The notes below the pieces were generated by a model that searched no databases, was not told where the DNA came from, and worked only from the letters and a program-made list of their open reading frames with translations. The translations under genes and the position numbers were made by a program. A stretch of DNA of 42,098 nt from Bacteroidetes bacterium HLUCCA01 (GTDB taxonomy: Bacteria; Bacteroidota; Rhodothermia; Balneolales; HLUCCA01), in NCBI GenBank assembly GCA_001314545.1, contig LIHN01000011.1, positions 1-42,098 of the forward strand. The letters run 5' to 3'. This document shows positions 1 to 10,265 of this stretch, one piece after another. Within the stretch, counting starts at the first letter, position 1, and the number at the start of each line of letters is the position of its first letter.

Positions 1-99
1 CGTAATTGCAGCCGTCAGCGTGGTCTTGCCATGGTCAACGTGACCAATTGTACCAATGTTAACGTGTGGCTTCGCGCGATTATATGCTTCTTTTGCCAT
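1..99 (-). CDS. tuf: Elongation factor Tu, N-terminal part (cut by window edge)
   Basis: EF-Tu carries aminoacyl-tRNA to the ribosome as a GTP complex. Only the first 33 codons lie in the window. The visible residues begin [16 protein letters not shown] and run into [14 protein letters not shown], which holds the P-loop (GHVDHGKT) typical of EF-Tu. The ATG lies 24 bp after the fusA stop codon, so tuf is the last visible member of the rpsL-rpsG-fusA-tuf (str) operon. No Shine-Dalgarno sequence is evident before the start. The identification is certain from the N-terminus; whether a second tuf copy exists elsewhere cannot be seen. Confidence 0.97.
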   Translation of the reverse strand, partial: MAKEAYNRAKPHVNIGTIGHVDHGKTTLTAAIT

Positions 100-123
100 A
101 GCTTTATTCGATTTAAACTTTAA

Positions 124-2208
124 TTACTTTTCTTCAATAATGGTTTTCGCAATGGAATCGGGAACCGGTGAGAATTTCTCAAATTCCATCGAGTAGACAG
201 CACGTCCTTGTGAAAGTGATCGAAGGTTCGTGGAGTATCCGAACATTTCTGCGAGGGGAACCTCCGCATTGATGATGGAACCGTCAATCTGATTATCCAT
301 TCCCAAAATCATGCCGCGACGGCTGTTCAGGTCTCCGATAATATCGCCCATGTACTCTTCGGGAGTAATGACTTCAACCTTCATAATAGGTTCAAGGATA
401 ATAGGTCCTGCACGTTTTGCCGCTTCACGCAGACCGGCACGAGCACAAAGCTCAAAGCTGAGTGCATCGGAATCGACATCGTGATAGGAACCGTCAAAAA
501 GTCGGACTTTGAGTCCTTCAATAGGGTATCCGGCCTGAATTCCGGATGACATTCCCGATTTGAATCCTTTCTCCACAGGCCCGATGAATTCACGGGGAAT
601 ATTACCACCCGTTACTTCATTTACGAACTGGAACCCGGTATTGCCTTCTACAGGCATGATTTCAAACTGAATGTCTGCAAACTTACCACGTCCACCGGTT
701 TGTTTCTTGTAGACTTCGCGGTGAGTGAACGACTTGGTAATGGTTTCACGGTAGGAAACCTGAGGTTTACCTACATTGGCTTCCACCTTGAATTCACGTT
801 TCAGACGGTCAACAATGATTTCCAGGTGAAGTTCACCCATACCGGCGATGGTAGTCTGACCGGTTTCATCGTCAACGGATACTTTGAACGTAGGATCTTC
901 TTCAGCGAGTTTAGCAAGTCCCGTTGTAAGTTTGTCGTTATCAGCCTTGGTTTTAGGTTCAACGGCGAGCTTAATAACCGGCTCTGGGAAGACCATCTGC
1001 TCGAGGATAATCGGCGCGTTCTCGGCAGCTAGTGTATCACCGGTACGAACTTCTTTGATACCTACAGCGGCTGCGATATCACCGGCGCGAACAACCTTGA
1101 TATCTTCTTTTGTGTTGGCATGCATTTTCAGCAGTCGACCGATACGCTCTTTCTTTCCGGTTGATGTATTCAACACATAGGAACCTGCTTCCAATGTTCC
1201 TGAATAAACCCGGATAAAGGTGAGTTTACCGACATAGGGGTCGGTTGCGATTTTAAAAGCGAGAGCTGCAAATGGTTCTGTAGAACTCACTTTTCGTTTA
1301 AGTTCTTTTTCCTCGTCGTCTGGATCGGTACCGGTTACGGCGTCAACATCCAGCGGGGATGGCATGTATTTTACTACATCATCAAGCAGTGCCTGAACAC
1401 CCTTATTTTTAAAGGCGGTTCCACATACAACCGGATTGATTGTAAGATTCAAGGTAGCCTTACGGATAGCAGCTTCCAGTTCGTCGACGGTAATTTCCTC
1501 TTCCATGAGGTATTTCTCCATCAGCGCCTCGTCGGTATCAGCTACGGCTTCGATGAGTTCTTTGCGATAATTTTCTGCTGTTTCGCGCAGATCATCCGGA
1601 ATTTCAATTTCTTCAAGTGACTTACCGAGATTCGCATCATCCCAGATATGCCCTTTCATATGCAGCAGATCAACAACGCCCTTGAAGTTCTCCTCTCTTC
1701 CGATTGGAATTTGAAGAGGCACCGCGTTTGCGTTGAGTTTTGTACGCATTTTGTCGACCACATTGAAGAAGTCGGCACCGGTACGGTCCATTTTGTTTAC
1801 AAACGCGATCCGCGGAACCTTGTACTTGTTAGCCTGGCGCCATACAGTTTCAGATTGTGGCTGAACAGCTCCTACGGCACAGAAAACGGCAACAGCACCA
1901 TCAAGAACCCGGAGTGAACGCTCAACTTCAACGGTGAAATCAACGTGGCCAGGTGTGTCAATAATATTGATACGTGTACCTTTCCAGTTACAGGTTGTAG
2001 CGGCTGAAGTAATGGTAATACCTCGCTCGCGCTCCTGCTCCATCCAGTCCATGGTAGCTGCACCATCATGCACTTCACCAAGACGGTGGGAAACACCGGT
2101 GTAGAATAGAATCCGCTCTGTAGTCGTCGTTTTACCTGCATCGATGTGAGCCATGATGCCGATATTACGCGTGTTCCTGAGTTGTTCTACGATTTGAGCT
2201 TCGGTCAT
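124..2208 (-). CDS. fusA: Elongation factor G
   Basis: EF-G is the GTPase that drives translocation on the ribosome and, with RRF, helps recycle it. The 694-residue protein has the family's usual length. The GTPase motifs are in order: [15 protein letters not shown] (G1, residues about 20-34), RGITI (G2), DTPGHVDF (G3) and NKMD (G4). Domains II-V follow, including the domain IV segment with YRETI and GGRGKFA. It starts 31 bp after rpsG and is followed 24 bp later by tuf, the classical str operon order. It opens with [18 protein letters not shown], and the first ATG gives the expected N-terminus. The domain content is that of canonical EF-G; I see no sign of an EF-G2 type. Confidence 0.99.
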   Translation of the reverse strand: MTEAQIVEQLRNTRNIGIMAHIDAGKTTTTERILFYTGVSHRLGEVHDGAATMDWMEQERERGITITSAATTCNWKGTRINIIDTPGHVDFTVEVERSLRVLDGAVAVFCAVGAVQPQSETVWRQANKYKVPRIAFVNKMDRTGADFFNVVDKMRTKLNANAVPLQIPIGREENFKGVVDLLHMKGHIWDDANLGKSLEEIEIPDDLRETAENYRKELIEAVADTDEALMEKYLMEEEITVDELEAAIRKATLNLTINPVVCGTAFKNKGVQALLDDVVKYMPSPLDVDAVTGTDPDDEEKELKRKVSSTEPFAALAFKIATDPYVGKLTFIRVYSGTLEAGSYVLNTSTGKKERIGRLLKMHANTKEDIKVVRAGDIAAAVGIKEVRTGDTLAAENAPIILEQMVFPEPVIKLAVEPKTKADNDKLTTGLAKLAEEDPTFKVSVDDETGQTTIAGMGELHLEIIVDRLKREFKVEANVGKPQVSYRETITKSFTHREVYKKQTGGRGKFADIQFEIMPVEGNTGFQFVNEVTGGNIPREFIGPVEKGFKSGMSSGIQAGYPIEGLKVRLFDGSYHDVDSDALSFELCARAGLREAAKRAGPIILEPIMKVEVITPEEYMGDIIGDLNSRRGMILGMDNQIDGSIINAEVPLAEMFGYSTNLRSLSQGRAVYSMEFEKFSPVPDSIAKTIIEEK

Positions 2209-2239
2209 TGTTGTAGGGAATTAAAAAGACTTTCGTGAT

Positions 2240-2707
2240 TTAGAATCGGAAGTGAGCGAAGGCTTTATTAGCTTCGGCCATACGATGGGTTTCGTCCTTT
2301 TTACGTACGGCACCGCCTTCATTATTGGCCGCATCGGTAAGTTCACGTGCCAGTCGGCTCGACATGGATTTATCGTTTCTGTTTTTGGCTGAGTTAATCA
2401 ACCATCGCATTCCGAGCGCTGTACTTCTTTCTGTGCGAACTTCTACCGGCACCTGATAGGTGGATCCACCCACACGACGGCTTCGAACCTCGATTACAGG
2501 AGCGGCATTACCCAGTGCTTCCCGGAAGACTTCGATACCTGGCTTACCGGTTTTTTCTTCGATGATTTCGAAGGCCTGGTACAGAATTTTTCGTGCTGTA
2601 TTTTTTTTGCCGTCTTTCATCAAGCAGTTTACAAAACGCGTGACCAGTTTGTCAGCAAACTGTGCATCTGGCTTGATATGACGTATTTCCGCTTTTCTTC
2701 TTCGCAT
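2240..2707 (-). CDS. rpsG: 30S ribosomal protein S7
   Basis: S7 is a primary 16S rRNA-binding protein that nucleates the head of the 30S subunit and lies at the E site. The 155-residue product begins MRRRKAEIRHIKPD and contains the family stretch RRVGGSTYQVPVEV near residue 77, followed by ALGMRWLI. It ends KAFAHFRF, the usual S7 C-terminus. It sits between rpsL (48 bp upstream) and fusA (31 bp downstream) and is surely co-transcribed with them. In E. coli S7 is the translational repressor of this operon; no such regulatory structure was identified here. Confidence 0.99.
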   Translation of the reverse strand: MRRRKAEIRHIKPDAQFADKLVTRFVNCLMKDGKKNTARKILYQAFEIIEEKTGKPGIEVFREALGNAAPVIEVRSRRVGGSTYQVPVEVRTERSTALGMRWLINSAKNRNDKSMSSRLARELTDAANNEGGAVRKKDETHRMAEANKAFAHFRF

Positions 2708-2755
2708 TGTCGTATGAAATAAGAATTCAGGTTTGAACCCAGTTTGAATCGGTTA

Positions 2756-3136
2756 TCAGGAGCTTGCCTTGGGCTTTTTGGCACCATAAAGGCTGCGACC
2801 CTGCTTACGGTCGTTCACACCGGCTGTATCCAGTGCACCGCGAATAATGTGGTAGCGTACCCCGGGAAGATCCTTCACACGGCCACCGCGGATAAGCACT
2901 ATAGAGTGCTCCTGCAGGTTGTGCCCCTCTCCGGGAATATATGCTGTTACTTCAATGCCGTTGGTCAGGCGAACCCTGGCTACTTTGCGGAGCGCTGAGT
3001 TAGGTTTTTTCGGAGTTGTAGTATATACTCGGGTACAAACTCCTCTTCGCTGAGGGCAACTTTGCAGGGCAGGAGCGGTAGTTTTGCTAACCTTGCTTTT
3101 TCTGCCTTTTCTAATTAACTGCTGAATCGTTGGCAC
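2756..3136 (-). CDS. rpsL: 30S ribosomal protein S12 (GTG start)
   Basis: S12 lies at the decoding centre and monitors codon-anticodon pairing. The 126-residue protein reads [13 protein letters not shown] at its start and contains the two conserved loops [11 protein letters not shown] and [13 protein letters not shown]. Their lysines are the positions at which streptomycin resistance changes arise in other bacteria; both are the sensitive type here. The start codon is GTG (3134-3136 on the plus strand reads cac). There is no in-frame ATG that would restore the family N-terminus, so GTG is the real start. It is the first gene of the str operon and is divergent from recG across a 195-bp AT-rich spacer. 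Confidence 0.98.
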   Translation of the reverse strand: MPTIQQLIRKGRKSKVSKTTAPALQSCPQRRGVCTRVYTTTPKKPNSALRKVARVRLTNGIEVTAYIPGEGHNLQEHSIVLIRGGRVKDLPGVRYHIIRGALDTAGVNDRKQGRSLYGAKKPKASS

Positions 3137-3175
3137 GGTATTACAATCTAATTTGGTTGATTTTTTTCAGAGCTT

Positions 3176-3209
3176 GTAAATATAGCATTTATTGTCTCAC
3201 AACTCCAAA
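3176..3209 (-). promoter_or_regulatory. Candidate Bacteroidota-type promoter of the str operon
   Basis: On the minus strand a TTG element (complement of 3206-3208) is followed 21 bp later by TATATTTA, close to the TAnnTTTG -7 consensus of Bacteroidota. It lies about 40 bp before the rpsL GTG. A second TTG closer in would give only 15 bp of spacing, which is why the outer one was chosen. The match is imperfect and the transcription start is unknown. Confidence 0.4.
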
Positions 3210-3331
3210 CAGATAATTTCGATATATTCACAAATACCCTTGTTTTTTGCCCATATCGCCGGATTCAGGGTAATACCGGAGCCAAACACACCAAAACAAC
3301 GATTAAGCGATATATACAGGTATATCTCTAT

Positions 3332-5389
3332 ATGCAGTTAAATGATCTCCCCCGCATGACTCCACCGCGTCTGAAGGCCCTCCGCGACTCCGGAGTGGAT
3401 GGGATTGGTGATCTTCTGTATCTGTTTCCCAGGCGCTACATTGATCGTTCTACGGTTTTACCTATCAGAGAGATTTCTTCGGGTCAGACGGTAACTGTAA
3501 TCGGTCGGATTCTTCAGGCGGAAGAAGCCGGTTTTGGCCGAAACAAACGACTTCATGTTACTATTTTCGATGGAACCGGTAGGCTGGAGGGGGTTTGGTT
3601 CAAGGGGCTGAAATTCTTCAAAAAGCGGTTTAAACCCGGAAAAGTGGTTTCCTTTTACGGAACTGTGAAACAATTCGGGACATCTCTTTCAATGAGCCAC
3701 CCGGATGTGGAAGATATTGAAGATGGGGATACTGCGGGTCGGGGGCTGGTTCCGGTCTACCCTTCCACTAACTTCTTTAAAACAACGTACATCAGCAGCC
3801 TTACCATACAACGCTGGATTGCCCAGATTTTGCAGCGTCAACGTTTTGAGGAGTACCTCCCCGATTATATGTTGCGCGATTACCGTCTTCCTCAGCGCAG
3901 GGATGCCCTGACATCCATACATATTCCAGAGCATATCGGACAGCCTGCGGCGGGATTGCGCAGGTTCAAGTTTGAGGAGCTGCTTCTTTTTCAGCTCAGC
4001 ATGCAGCAGCTTCGCCAGACACGTATTGAGCAAAACCCCGGTGCCATGCTTGAATCCGGGGACCTTACCCGTGACTTTGTCACCCGCGTGCTTCCTTTCA
4101 AGCTTACCGAGGGGCAGCTGCGTGCTGTTCACGACATAGTGCAAGATATCAGCTCCGGCAAGCAAATGAACCGGCTTATTCAGGGAGATGTTGGCAGCGG
4201 GAAAACGGTAGTTGCTGTTTTAGCCCTGCTCATGGCTCTGGATTCGGGCTACCAGGGTGCGATGATGGCTCCAACCGAGATTTTAGCTGAACAGCACTAT
4301 CACACCCTTACGGAATACCTTACGCCATTAAATATTCGTGTCCGCTTGCTTACCGGCAACCAAAATACGGCACTGCGGCGCGATGTACTCACCGATATCG
4401 AAGGGGGTAAGGCACAAATTGTAGTGGGTACGCATGCACTGATACAGGATAAGGTCCGTTTTCATCGACTTGGCATGGTAGTTATAGATGAGCAGCATCG
4501 TTTCGGGGTTATGCAACGGAGCAATTTGCTCAGCAAGGGAACACATCCACACGTTCTGGTTATGTCCGCCACGCCCATTCCCCGCTCCCTTGCAATGACC
4601 CTGTACAGTGACCTTGACGTAACCCTGATCAAGGGCCTGCCTGCCGGCAGAAAACCCATCAGCACGGTAGTCCGCTTCGACAAAAACCGACCGGATATTT
4701 ACCGGTTTGTTCACGGTGAAATCACGAAAGGAGGGCAGGTTTATGTGGTATTCCCACTGGTGGAGGAGTCTGAATCGCTGGATCTGAAGGATGCCACAAT
4801 GGGTTTTGAGCAATTGCGCGATCTGTTCCCGGATTTTCAGGTAGGTTTAATTCATGGCCGGATGAAATCGACAGAGAAAGACCTCGTCATGCAAGCCTTT
4901 GCTTCCGGATCTCTGCACATACTGGTTTCAACTACCGTCATTGAAGTGGGCGTTAACGTGCCCAACGCCTCTGTGATGATTATAGAGCACGCCGAGCGTT
5001 TCGGTTTATCACAGCTGCATCAGCTACGGGGCCGGATTGGCAGAGGAAGCAGAAAAAGCTACTGCATTCTGATGACTGACGTCAAGCGCAGTAAGGAAGC
5101 CAGGTTCAGGCTTGAAACCATGAGCAAGACGCAGGACGGCTTTGAAATTGCGGAGGCTGATTTAAAACTGCGCGGTCCGGGAGACTTTCTGGGAACCAAG
5201 CAAAGTGGTTTACCAAGCTTCCGATTCGCCGACATAATAGAAGACCAGCCCATCGTTGAGGAAACACGCGATCTGGCCAGGAAAATTCTGCGTGAAGACC
5301 CGGGATTGGAGCATCCTGAACATCAGGGATTAAGCCATGTTTTCAGGCGTTATTTTGATTCAAAATCACACTATTTCGGCATGGGCTGA
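3332..5389 (+). CDS. recG: ATP-dependent DNA helicase RecG
   Basis: RecG remodels stalled replication forks and branch-migrates Holliday junctions. The 685-residue length fits the family (E. coli 693). The N-terminal wedge/OB domain covers roughly residues 1-230, starting with a helix-hairpin-like segment and LLYLFPRRYIDRS. The helicase core shows GDVGSGKT (Walker A, about residue 282), APTEILAEQHY (motif Ia), DEQHRFG (motif II, DExH), MSATPIPR (motif III) and QLRGRIGRG (motif VI). The C-terminal segment GPGDFLGTKQSGLPSFR is a RecG signature. The gene is divergent from rpsL and ends 11 bp before the typA stop codon, tail to tail. The first ATG was kept although no Shine-Dalgarno is present, which is normal in this lineage. 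Confidence 0.98.
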   Translation: MQLNDLPRMTPPRLKALRDSGVDGIGDLLYLFPRRYIDRSTVLPIREISSGQTVTVIGRILQAEEAGFGRNKRLHVTIFDGTGRLEGVWFKGLKFFKKRFKPGKVVSFYGTVKQFGTSLSMSHPDVEDIEDGDTAGRGLVPVYPSTNFFKTTYISSLTIQRWIAQILQRQRFEEYLPDYMLRDYRLPQRRDALTSIHIPEHIGQPAAGLRRFKFEELLLFQLSMQQLRQTRIEQNPGAMLESGDLTRDFVTRVLPFKLTEGQLRAVHDIVQDISSGKQMNRLIQGDVGSGKTVVAVLALLMALDSGYQGAMMAPTEILAEQHYHTLTEYLTPLNIRVRLLTGNQNTALRRDVLTDIEGGKAQIVVGTHALIQDKVRFHRLGMVVIDEQHRFGVMQRSNLLSKGTHPHVLVMSATPIPRSLAMTLYSDLDVTLIKGLPAGRKPISTVVRFDKNRPDIYRFVHGEITKGGQVYVVFPLVEESESLDLKDATMGFEQLRDLFPDFQVGLIHGRMKSTEKDLVMQAFASGSLHILVSTTVIEVGVNVPNASVMIIEHAERFGLSQLHQLRGRIGRGSRKSYCILMTDVKRSKEARFRLETMSKTQDGFEIAEADLKLRGPGDFLGTKQSGLPSFRFADIIEDQPIVEETRDLARKILREDPGLEHPEHQGLSHVFRRYFDSKSHYFGMG

Positions 5390-5400
5390 GGTCAATCGGT

Positions 5401-7206
5401 TCATTTTTTGTCCAGGCGCTTACGGTCATTATGATCCAGATATTTCTTCCGGATGCGGATACTTTTAGGGGTAATTTCAAGAAGTTCGTTGTCATCAATG
5501 AACTCAATACACTGCTCAAGACTCATTTTTCGGGCAACTGCAATCTTTACGCTATCTGAAGTCTGCGAGGCTCTGTGGTTGGTCAGGTTTTTCTTCTTGA
5601 CCACATTCAGAATCATATCATCAGCGCGGTTATTCACCCCAACAACCTGTCCGGCATAGACCGGATCGCCGGGTTCACAAAAGAAAATTCCCCGATCCTG
5701 CACACCTTCAAGGGCATATCCGGTAACATTACCGTTTTCCAGGGCAATCAGCGCTCCCATCGTACGACCAGCGATATCGCCCTTAAAAGGCTCGTAGGCG
5801 TCAAATTGCTGATGAATCATTGCCGTACCACGGGTCTCGGTCAGAACGTCATTTCGAAAGCCTATCAGACCACGCGATGGTACCTTGAATGCGATTCGTG
5901 TATTGTCGCCTTCCTGGTTCATGGACATCATAATGCCTTTTCGGTTCAGCAGGATGTCTACCACTTTACTGCTGTATTCTGCGTCCACATCGATAACGAC
6001 CTCTTCAACAGGTTCACTAACAACACCCTCAATCTCCCGGAGCACAACTTCGGGTCGGGATACGGCAAATTCATACCCTTCCCGACGCATGGTCTCGATG
6101 AGAATAGCCAGCTGAAGTTCACCACGACCGGCAACCTTGAAAACATCAGGGTTTTCGGTTTGTTCCACCTTCAGGGATACATTGATCCGGGTTTCCTTAT
6201 CGAGGCGATCTTTGATCATATTGGAAGTCACATACTTGCCTTCCAGCCCGGCAAACGGGGAATCGTTTACGCGGAAGTACATGGCGATGGTGGGCATGTC
6301 AATATCGAAGTAAGGAATGGGTGCAGGATCGGTTTCAACGGTCAGGGTGTCTCCGATGCTGGTGCCTTCATATCCGGCTATTGCAACGATATCGCCGGCA
6401 AATACCTCTTCTACCGGTACCCGCTCAAGTCCGGAGAAGGTGAACAATTTTGTAGCCCGCGCTTTCTGCTTGGATTTTCCTTCGCGGCTCACGAGCATAA
6501 GGTCCTGATTTTTACGAAGTAACCCCTGTTCAACCCGGCCAACGGCTATGCGACCCAGATAATCATTCCATTCTACATTACTCACGAGCATTTTGAACGG
6601 TCTGGTGGTTTCGGCTTGTGGTGCGGGTATATGGTCAACAATCAGGTCAAAAAGGGAAGACAAGTCTCCGGAATCCTCATGAAGTGATTTTTTAGCGATT
6701 CCCTGAATACCAATGGCGTAGAGAACCGGGAAATCGAGCTGTTCATCGGTAGCGTCCAGACCTACAAAAAGGTCGAACACTTCGTTAAGCACCGCATCCG
6801 GGCGGGCATCACCACGGTCAATCTTATTAATCAGAACTATTGGCCGGTAACCCAGTGCCAGGGACTTTCGCAATACAAAACGGGTCTGCGGAAGAGGTCC
6901 TTCAGCTGCATCTACAAGCAGGATTACACCATTCACCATTTTCAGGATTCGCTCAACTTCACCGCCGAAGTCGGCATGGCCGGGGGTGTCAACAATATTG
7001 ATTTTGGTGTCTTTCCATTTGACCGCGGTGTTTTTGGCCATAATGGTGATACCTTTTTCACGTTCAAGGTCATTGGAATCCATGACGCGTTCGGCCACTT
7101 CCTGATTATCCCGGAATGTTCCGCTTTGACGGAGCATCTGATCGACAAGGGTTGTTTTTCCGTGATCAACGTGTGCGATGATGGCGATGTTTCTGATATC
7201 CTGCAT
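5401..7206 (-). CDS. typA: Ribosome-associated GTPase TypA/BipA
   Basis: TypA/BipA is an EF-G-like GTPase that binds the 70S ribosome and assists 50S assembly and stress or low-temperature growth. The 601-residue protein begins [20 protein letters not shown], giving a clean G1 motif near residues 11-18. EKGITI, DTPGHADFGGEVER and NKIDR supply G2-G4. The C-terminal BipA-specific domain holds RKGIMMSMNQEG and PSRGLIGFRND. Length and domain order are canonical. It converges on recG with an 11-bp gap, and 593 bp of apparently gene-free sequence separate its start from the next gene. It is monocistronic as far as can be seen. Confidence 0.98.
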   Translation of the reverse strand: MQDIRNIAIIAHVDHGKTTLVDQMLRQSGTFRDNQEVAERVMDSNDLEREKGITIMAKNTAVKWKDTKINIVDTPGHADFGGEVERILKMVNGVILLVDAAEGPLPQTRFVLRKSLALGYRPIVLINKIDRGDARPDAVLNEVFDLFVGLDATDEQLDFPVLYAIGIQGIAKKSLHEDSGDLSSLFDLIVDHIPAPQAETTRPFKMLVSNVEWNDYLGRIAVGRVEQGLLRKNQDLMLVSREGKSKQKARATKLFTFSGLERVPVEEVFAGDIVAIAGYEGTSIGDTLTVETDPAPIPYFDIDMPTIAMYFRVNDSPFAGLEGKYVTSNMIKDRLDKETRINVSLKVEQTENPDVFKVAGRGELQLAILIETMRREGYEFAVSRPEVVLREIEGVVSEPVEEVVIDVDAEYSSKVVDILLNRKGIMMSMNQEGDNTRIAFKVPSRGLIGFRNDVLTETRGTAMIHQQFDAYEPFKGDIAGRTMGALIALENGNVTGYALEGVQDRGIFFCEPGDPVYAGQVVGVNNRADDMILNVVKKKNLTNHRASQTSDSVKIAVARKMSLEQCIEFIDDNELLEITPKSIRIRKKYLDHNDRKRLDKK

Positions 7207-7799
7207 GAGCTGTGGACGCGCGTTTATGGTAGATTGGCTTTCCAGGCGATTATTGCCGGTTGGTGGTGTTCACGGTTTGTCCGTGGACTGAGTTTGTGTG
7301 CACAAATAGGCCTTTGTGTACGTTGCAGTGTGTTCCGTCGCCTTGCAGCAACGGATTCATTTACTGTAACGTTTTGCCGAAATCAGTACAGACTTGATAA
7401 AATACGGTAAATTTTTAACATATATGCCAAAAATTAAGCCCCGTCATGCCACAGCCGGAAACTCCTGTCCGTCTCAAACCAGGTGATGCGGTAAAATCTC
7501 GTAATCCGGCGCTGTTTTTAGTATTTTTCTATTTAGATTTAATCTCATTTAATTAAGCGTTTCGATTGTTTCAAGAATCAACTTGCCAATTTCCGACTGC
7601 GAATCAGCTTTATGTAACCATTTCTCAGTAAGACGAGCCTGTAGGGTTACACCTTGTCGTAGTGAAATCTGAAAGTATTAATGCCATCCAGACAACCCTT
7701 TACGAAGATGTATTCAGGCCAGTTTCTCGGAAGCTTACCGTCCTTGTGCACCATGACCGGATGTTGCCGGGTTGAAATCGTTTCTGTTCGGAGGTATGT
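7207..7799. other. 593-bp intergenic region, no gene recognised
   Basis: This stretch separates the divergent typA and ABC-ATPase genes. It should hold both promoters, but no convincing TTG/TAnnTTTG pair was found. The only short frame with an ATG (7446-7556, 36 codons) has no recognisable product. No tRNA, strong hairpin or repeat was seen. Confidence 0.5.
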
Positions 7800-8846
7800 A
7801 TGACCGGTAGTCTGCTTCAGGTTCATGGATTGACCAAGCAGTATGAATCAATGGGACCCAAGGTTGTAGACGGGGTTTCATTTACGGTTGAGTCTAACGA
7901 AATCTTTGCTATTCTGGGTCCCAGCGGTTGTGGTAAAACGACGACCTTACGGGTGATGGCCGGCTTTGAACGAATAGATTCCGGGTCTGTTGAGCTGCGT
8001 GACCGGGTCATTGAATGTCCAAATACAAATATACCTGCCGATAAACGGGGGATTGGTTTTGTATTTCAGGAATACGCACTTTTTCCACACCTGAGTGTAG
8101 AAGAAAATGTTGGATTTGGATTGGGCAGGTTAAGTAAGCGTGATCGGATTGAACGGATTAATGCCATGTTGAAGCTGACCGGCATGAGCGGGTATGCTGA
8201 CAGAAAGCCTCATGAGCTATCCGGCGGACAGCAGCAGCGTGTTGCACTGGCTCGGGCGCTGGCTCCAATGCCAGATATTATTCTATTAGATGAGCCATTT
8301 TCCAATCTGGATGCCGTTATGCGGCAAAGTACCCGGAATGAAATCCGGGCTATTTTAAAAAAGGCTGGTATATCGGCCATTTTGGTCACACACGATCAGG
8401 AAGAGGCTCTTTCCTTTGCTGACCGGATTGCTGTGATGAGCGAGGGTAAAATTGAACAAATTGGTACTCCGGAGCAGGTCTATTATTCGCCCAGGACTGA
8501 ATTTGTAGCGCTGTTCCTGGGTCGTACCAATGTTTTAAATGCCCGTGCTTCCGGTATGGAAGCACATACCGTTCTTGGAGAGCTGATGATTAACCGTCCG
8601 GCAAGCGGGGAAGTCAAACTTTCCATCCGACCGGAGCATCTGACACTTGAACGTGCTACCGAGCTGAATTGCAATGGGTTGTGCGGTACGGTGGTAAGTC
8701 GGGAATTCAAGGGGCATGACATCACCTATAAAGTGAGGCTGCAAAATTCAGAATGCCTGGTTCACACTGACAACCGAATGCCGTATGATACCGGTGATAG
8801 TGTGGTAATTAAGCCACTGGAACCCGCTGTTGTACTGGAAGCCTGA
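7800..8846 (+). CDS. ABC transporter ATP-binding protein, FbpC/PotA-like (orphan)
   Basis: This is the ATPase subunit of a solute importer of the iron(III)/spermidine/molybdate type. Visible motifs are Walker A GPSGCGKT (residues 40-47), the Q-loop FQEYALFPH (about 89-97), signature LSGGQQQR (140-147), Walker B ILLDEP (161-166) and the switch histidine in VTHDQEEA (198). A TOBE-like domain with LSIRPEHL follows to residue 348, as in FbpC, PotA and CysA. The order and length (348) match FbpC best, but the substrate cannot be deduced. No permease or binding-protein gene is adjacent, so partners must be encoded elsewhere or be missing. Unusually for this window a good GGAGG ribosome binding site (7790-7794) stands 5 bp before the ATG, which fixes the start. 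A nearer upstream ATG at 7796 runs into a stop. Confidence 0.9.
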   Translation: MTGSLLQVHGLTKQYESMGPKVVDGVSFTVESNEIFAILGPSGCGKTTTLRVMAGFERIDSGSVELRDRVIECPNTNIPADKRGIGFVFQEYALFPHLSVEENVGFGLGRLSKRDRIERINAMLKLTGMSGYADRKPHELSGGQQQRVALARALAPMPDIILLDEPFSNLDAVMRQSTRNEIRAILKKAGISAILVTHDQEEALSFADRIAVMSEGKIEQIGTPEQVYYSPRTEFVALFLGRTNVLNARASGMEAHTVLGELMINRPASGEVKLSIRPEHLTLERATELNCNGLCGTVVSREFKGHDITYKVRLQNSECLVHTDNRMPYDTGDSVVIKPLEPAVVLEA

Positions 8847-9029
8847 ACTGCAGTTACGGTACTTATAGCTGCCAAACCGATTATATATAATTTTCTCCGG
8901 ACCTGAGTTATTGGCAGGCGTGGTCTATGGGATGTAGTCCGGGCATGCTACCCGGGCTTTTATCGGCAAGCAGACGCTGACGAATGGTGTTGAAGCTGCT
9001 GGCTTCCCGAATAATCGCCGCTGCTTCTT

Positions 9030-10265
9030 TCAGCGGGATAATCGCCCGGCAGATAAACCAGCCAGTCTGCCGCTTACCCAGGCCCAGTAGAAATTGAACC
9101 CCCCGATTCTCCCGAAGACATCTATAATTTCGCCGCATAAAAACAATGAAGGGTCCTGCTTGTGCGCCATCGTTGCGGTGTCAATCGACTCCAGAGGTAC
9201 CCCTCCGCCGGTAACTTCCGCTTTACGGTATCCTTCGTGCCCTGTCCAGGGAAGTGTGAACCGTGTAAGCTTTTGAATGAGACGTGTGCGGTCTGTGCGT
9301 GAACACTCGGCGGCCCGTTTATCGGCAATCGGTTCATCAGAAAGCAAGGCATCGGTAAGACGGTTGGGCAGGTAATCTCGGATAACACTTCGTACTGTCC
9401 CTTTTCCGGTGGCAAAGCGCGTAATCCAGACCTGCTCTGAATCACCGGACCAGTTCACGGACAGCTCAGGTTTTTGACTCGCAGTTGTGTTCTCCTGCTG
9501 AACGTAACGTGTCACGTGATGACTTGCATCCAGCACAGCGGGTCCGCTGAATCCCTTATGCGTAAACAGAAACCCTTCACGGCTGGATGCGTTTGCGGCA
9601 GCGGTAAGCTTTACATTCAACGAAATTCCGGCGAGGTTGTCTGTACCGGGGTGAGGTCCGGTCAGCGGAGTAAGGGCCGGATAGGTTGGTGTAATGGAAA
9701 TACCCGTTTCTTTCAGTACGCGGTGACCAGATCCATCTGTACCGATAGTAGGAACAGATAATCCTCCAGACGCCCAGATTACGGCATGAGTGCTGTATTT
9801 AAGCCCGTCTTCTGTACTGATAAACCAGTTCTGGGTTTGCTCATCTTTTTTCAGTGCAGTCACATGCTTGTTGTAAAGAATCTGAGCTCCCGTTGAAATC
9901 AGTTTATTGACCAGAACATCACGAACATCACGGGCTTGATTGGAGACCGGGAACCATTTGTTGGTATCTGCCTCACAGGCAAGGGGTAGTCCGAGGTCAT
10001 GCTGAAACCAGTCTTTACACGCTGCCACAGACCAGGACTTAAAAATACGGCGGAGCAGGTTTGGAGATGAATCGGTATGGTAATCTGATAGCGACATAAC
10101 AACCGGGAGCACGTTACATCGCGTCCCTCCCGACATGAGTATTTTTTTGCCGGCTTTGTCTGTACGCTCAAGAACCAGAACGCGGCTGCCGGATGAGGCC
10201 GCATAAATTGCGGCTGTGAGTCCTGCGGCACCGGCGCCTACTACAATTATGTCAGCTGATTTCAC
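9030..10265 (-). CDS. YhiN/HI0933-type FAD-dependent oxidoreductase
   Basis: A flavoprotein of the HI0933/YhiN family (BaiN-like); the physiological substrate is not established for most members. The N-terminus [13 protein letters not shown] (residues 4-16) is the dinucleotide-binding fold (G10, G12, G15). It is followed by [21 protein letters not shown], the family signature that binds FAD. The C-terminus has [13 protein letters not shown] and [26 protein letters not shown], again family hallmarks, so the 411-residue protein is complete. Its start overlaps the mgsA stop by 4 bp (ATGA), indicating translational coupling. A coding-like frame runs on past its end (see findings). Confidence 0.92.
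   Translation of the reverse strand: MKSADIIVVGAGAAGLTAAIYAASSGSRVLVLERTDKAGKKILMSGGTRCNVLPVVMSLSDYHTDSSPNLLRRIFKSWSVAACKDWFQHDLGLPLACEADTNKWFPVSNQARDVRDVLVNKLISTGAQILYNKHVTALKKDEQTQNWFISTEDGLKYSTHAVIWASGGLSVPTIGTDGSGHRVLKETGISITPTYPALTPLTGPHPGTDNLAGISLNVKLTAAANASSREGFLFTHKGFSGPAVLDASHHVTRYVQQENTTASQKPELSVNWSGDSEQVWITRFATGKGTVRSVIRDYLPNRLTDALLSDEPIADKRAAECSRTDRTRLIQKLTRFTLPWTGHEGYRKAEVTGGGVPLESIDTATMAHKQDPSLFLCGEIIDVFGRIGGFNFYWAWVSGRLAGLSAGRLSR

Noticed and set aside
5575-6522. A 315-codon plus-strand frame inside typA
   Set aside because: The opposite strand encodes a canonical TypA over the whole stretch; the frame has no recognisable domain.
7446-7556. A 36-codon frame with ATG in the typA-ABC ATPase spacer
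   Set aside because: No ribosome site, no promoter and no recognisable product; length is near what chance gives.
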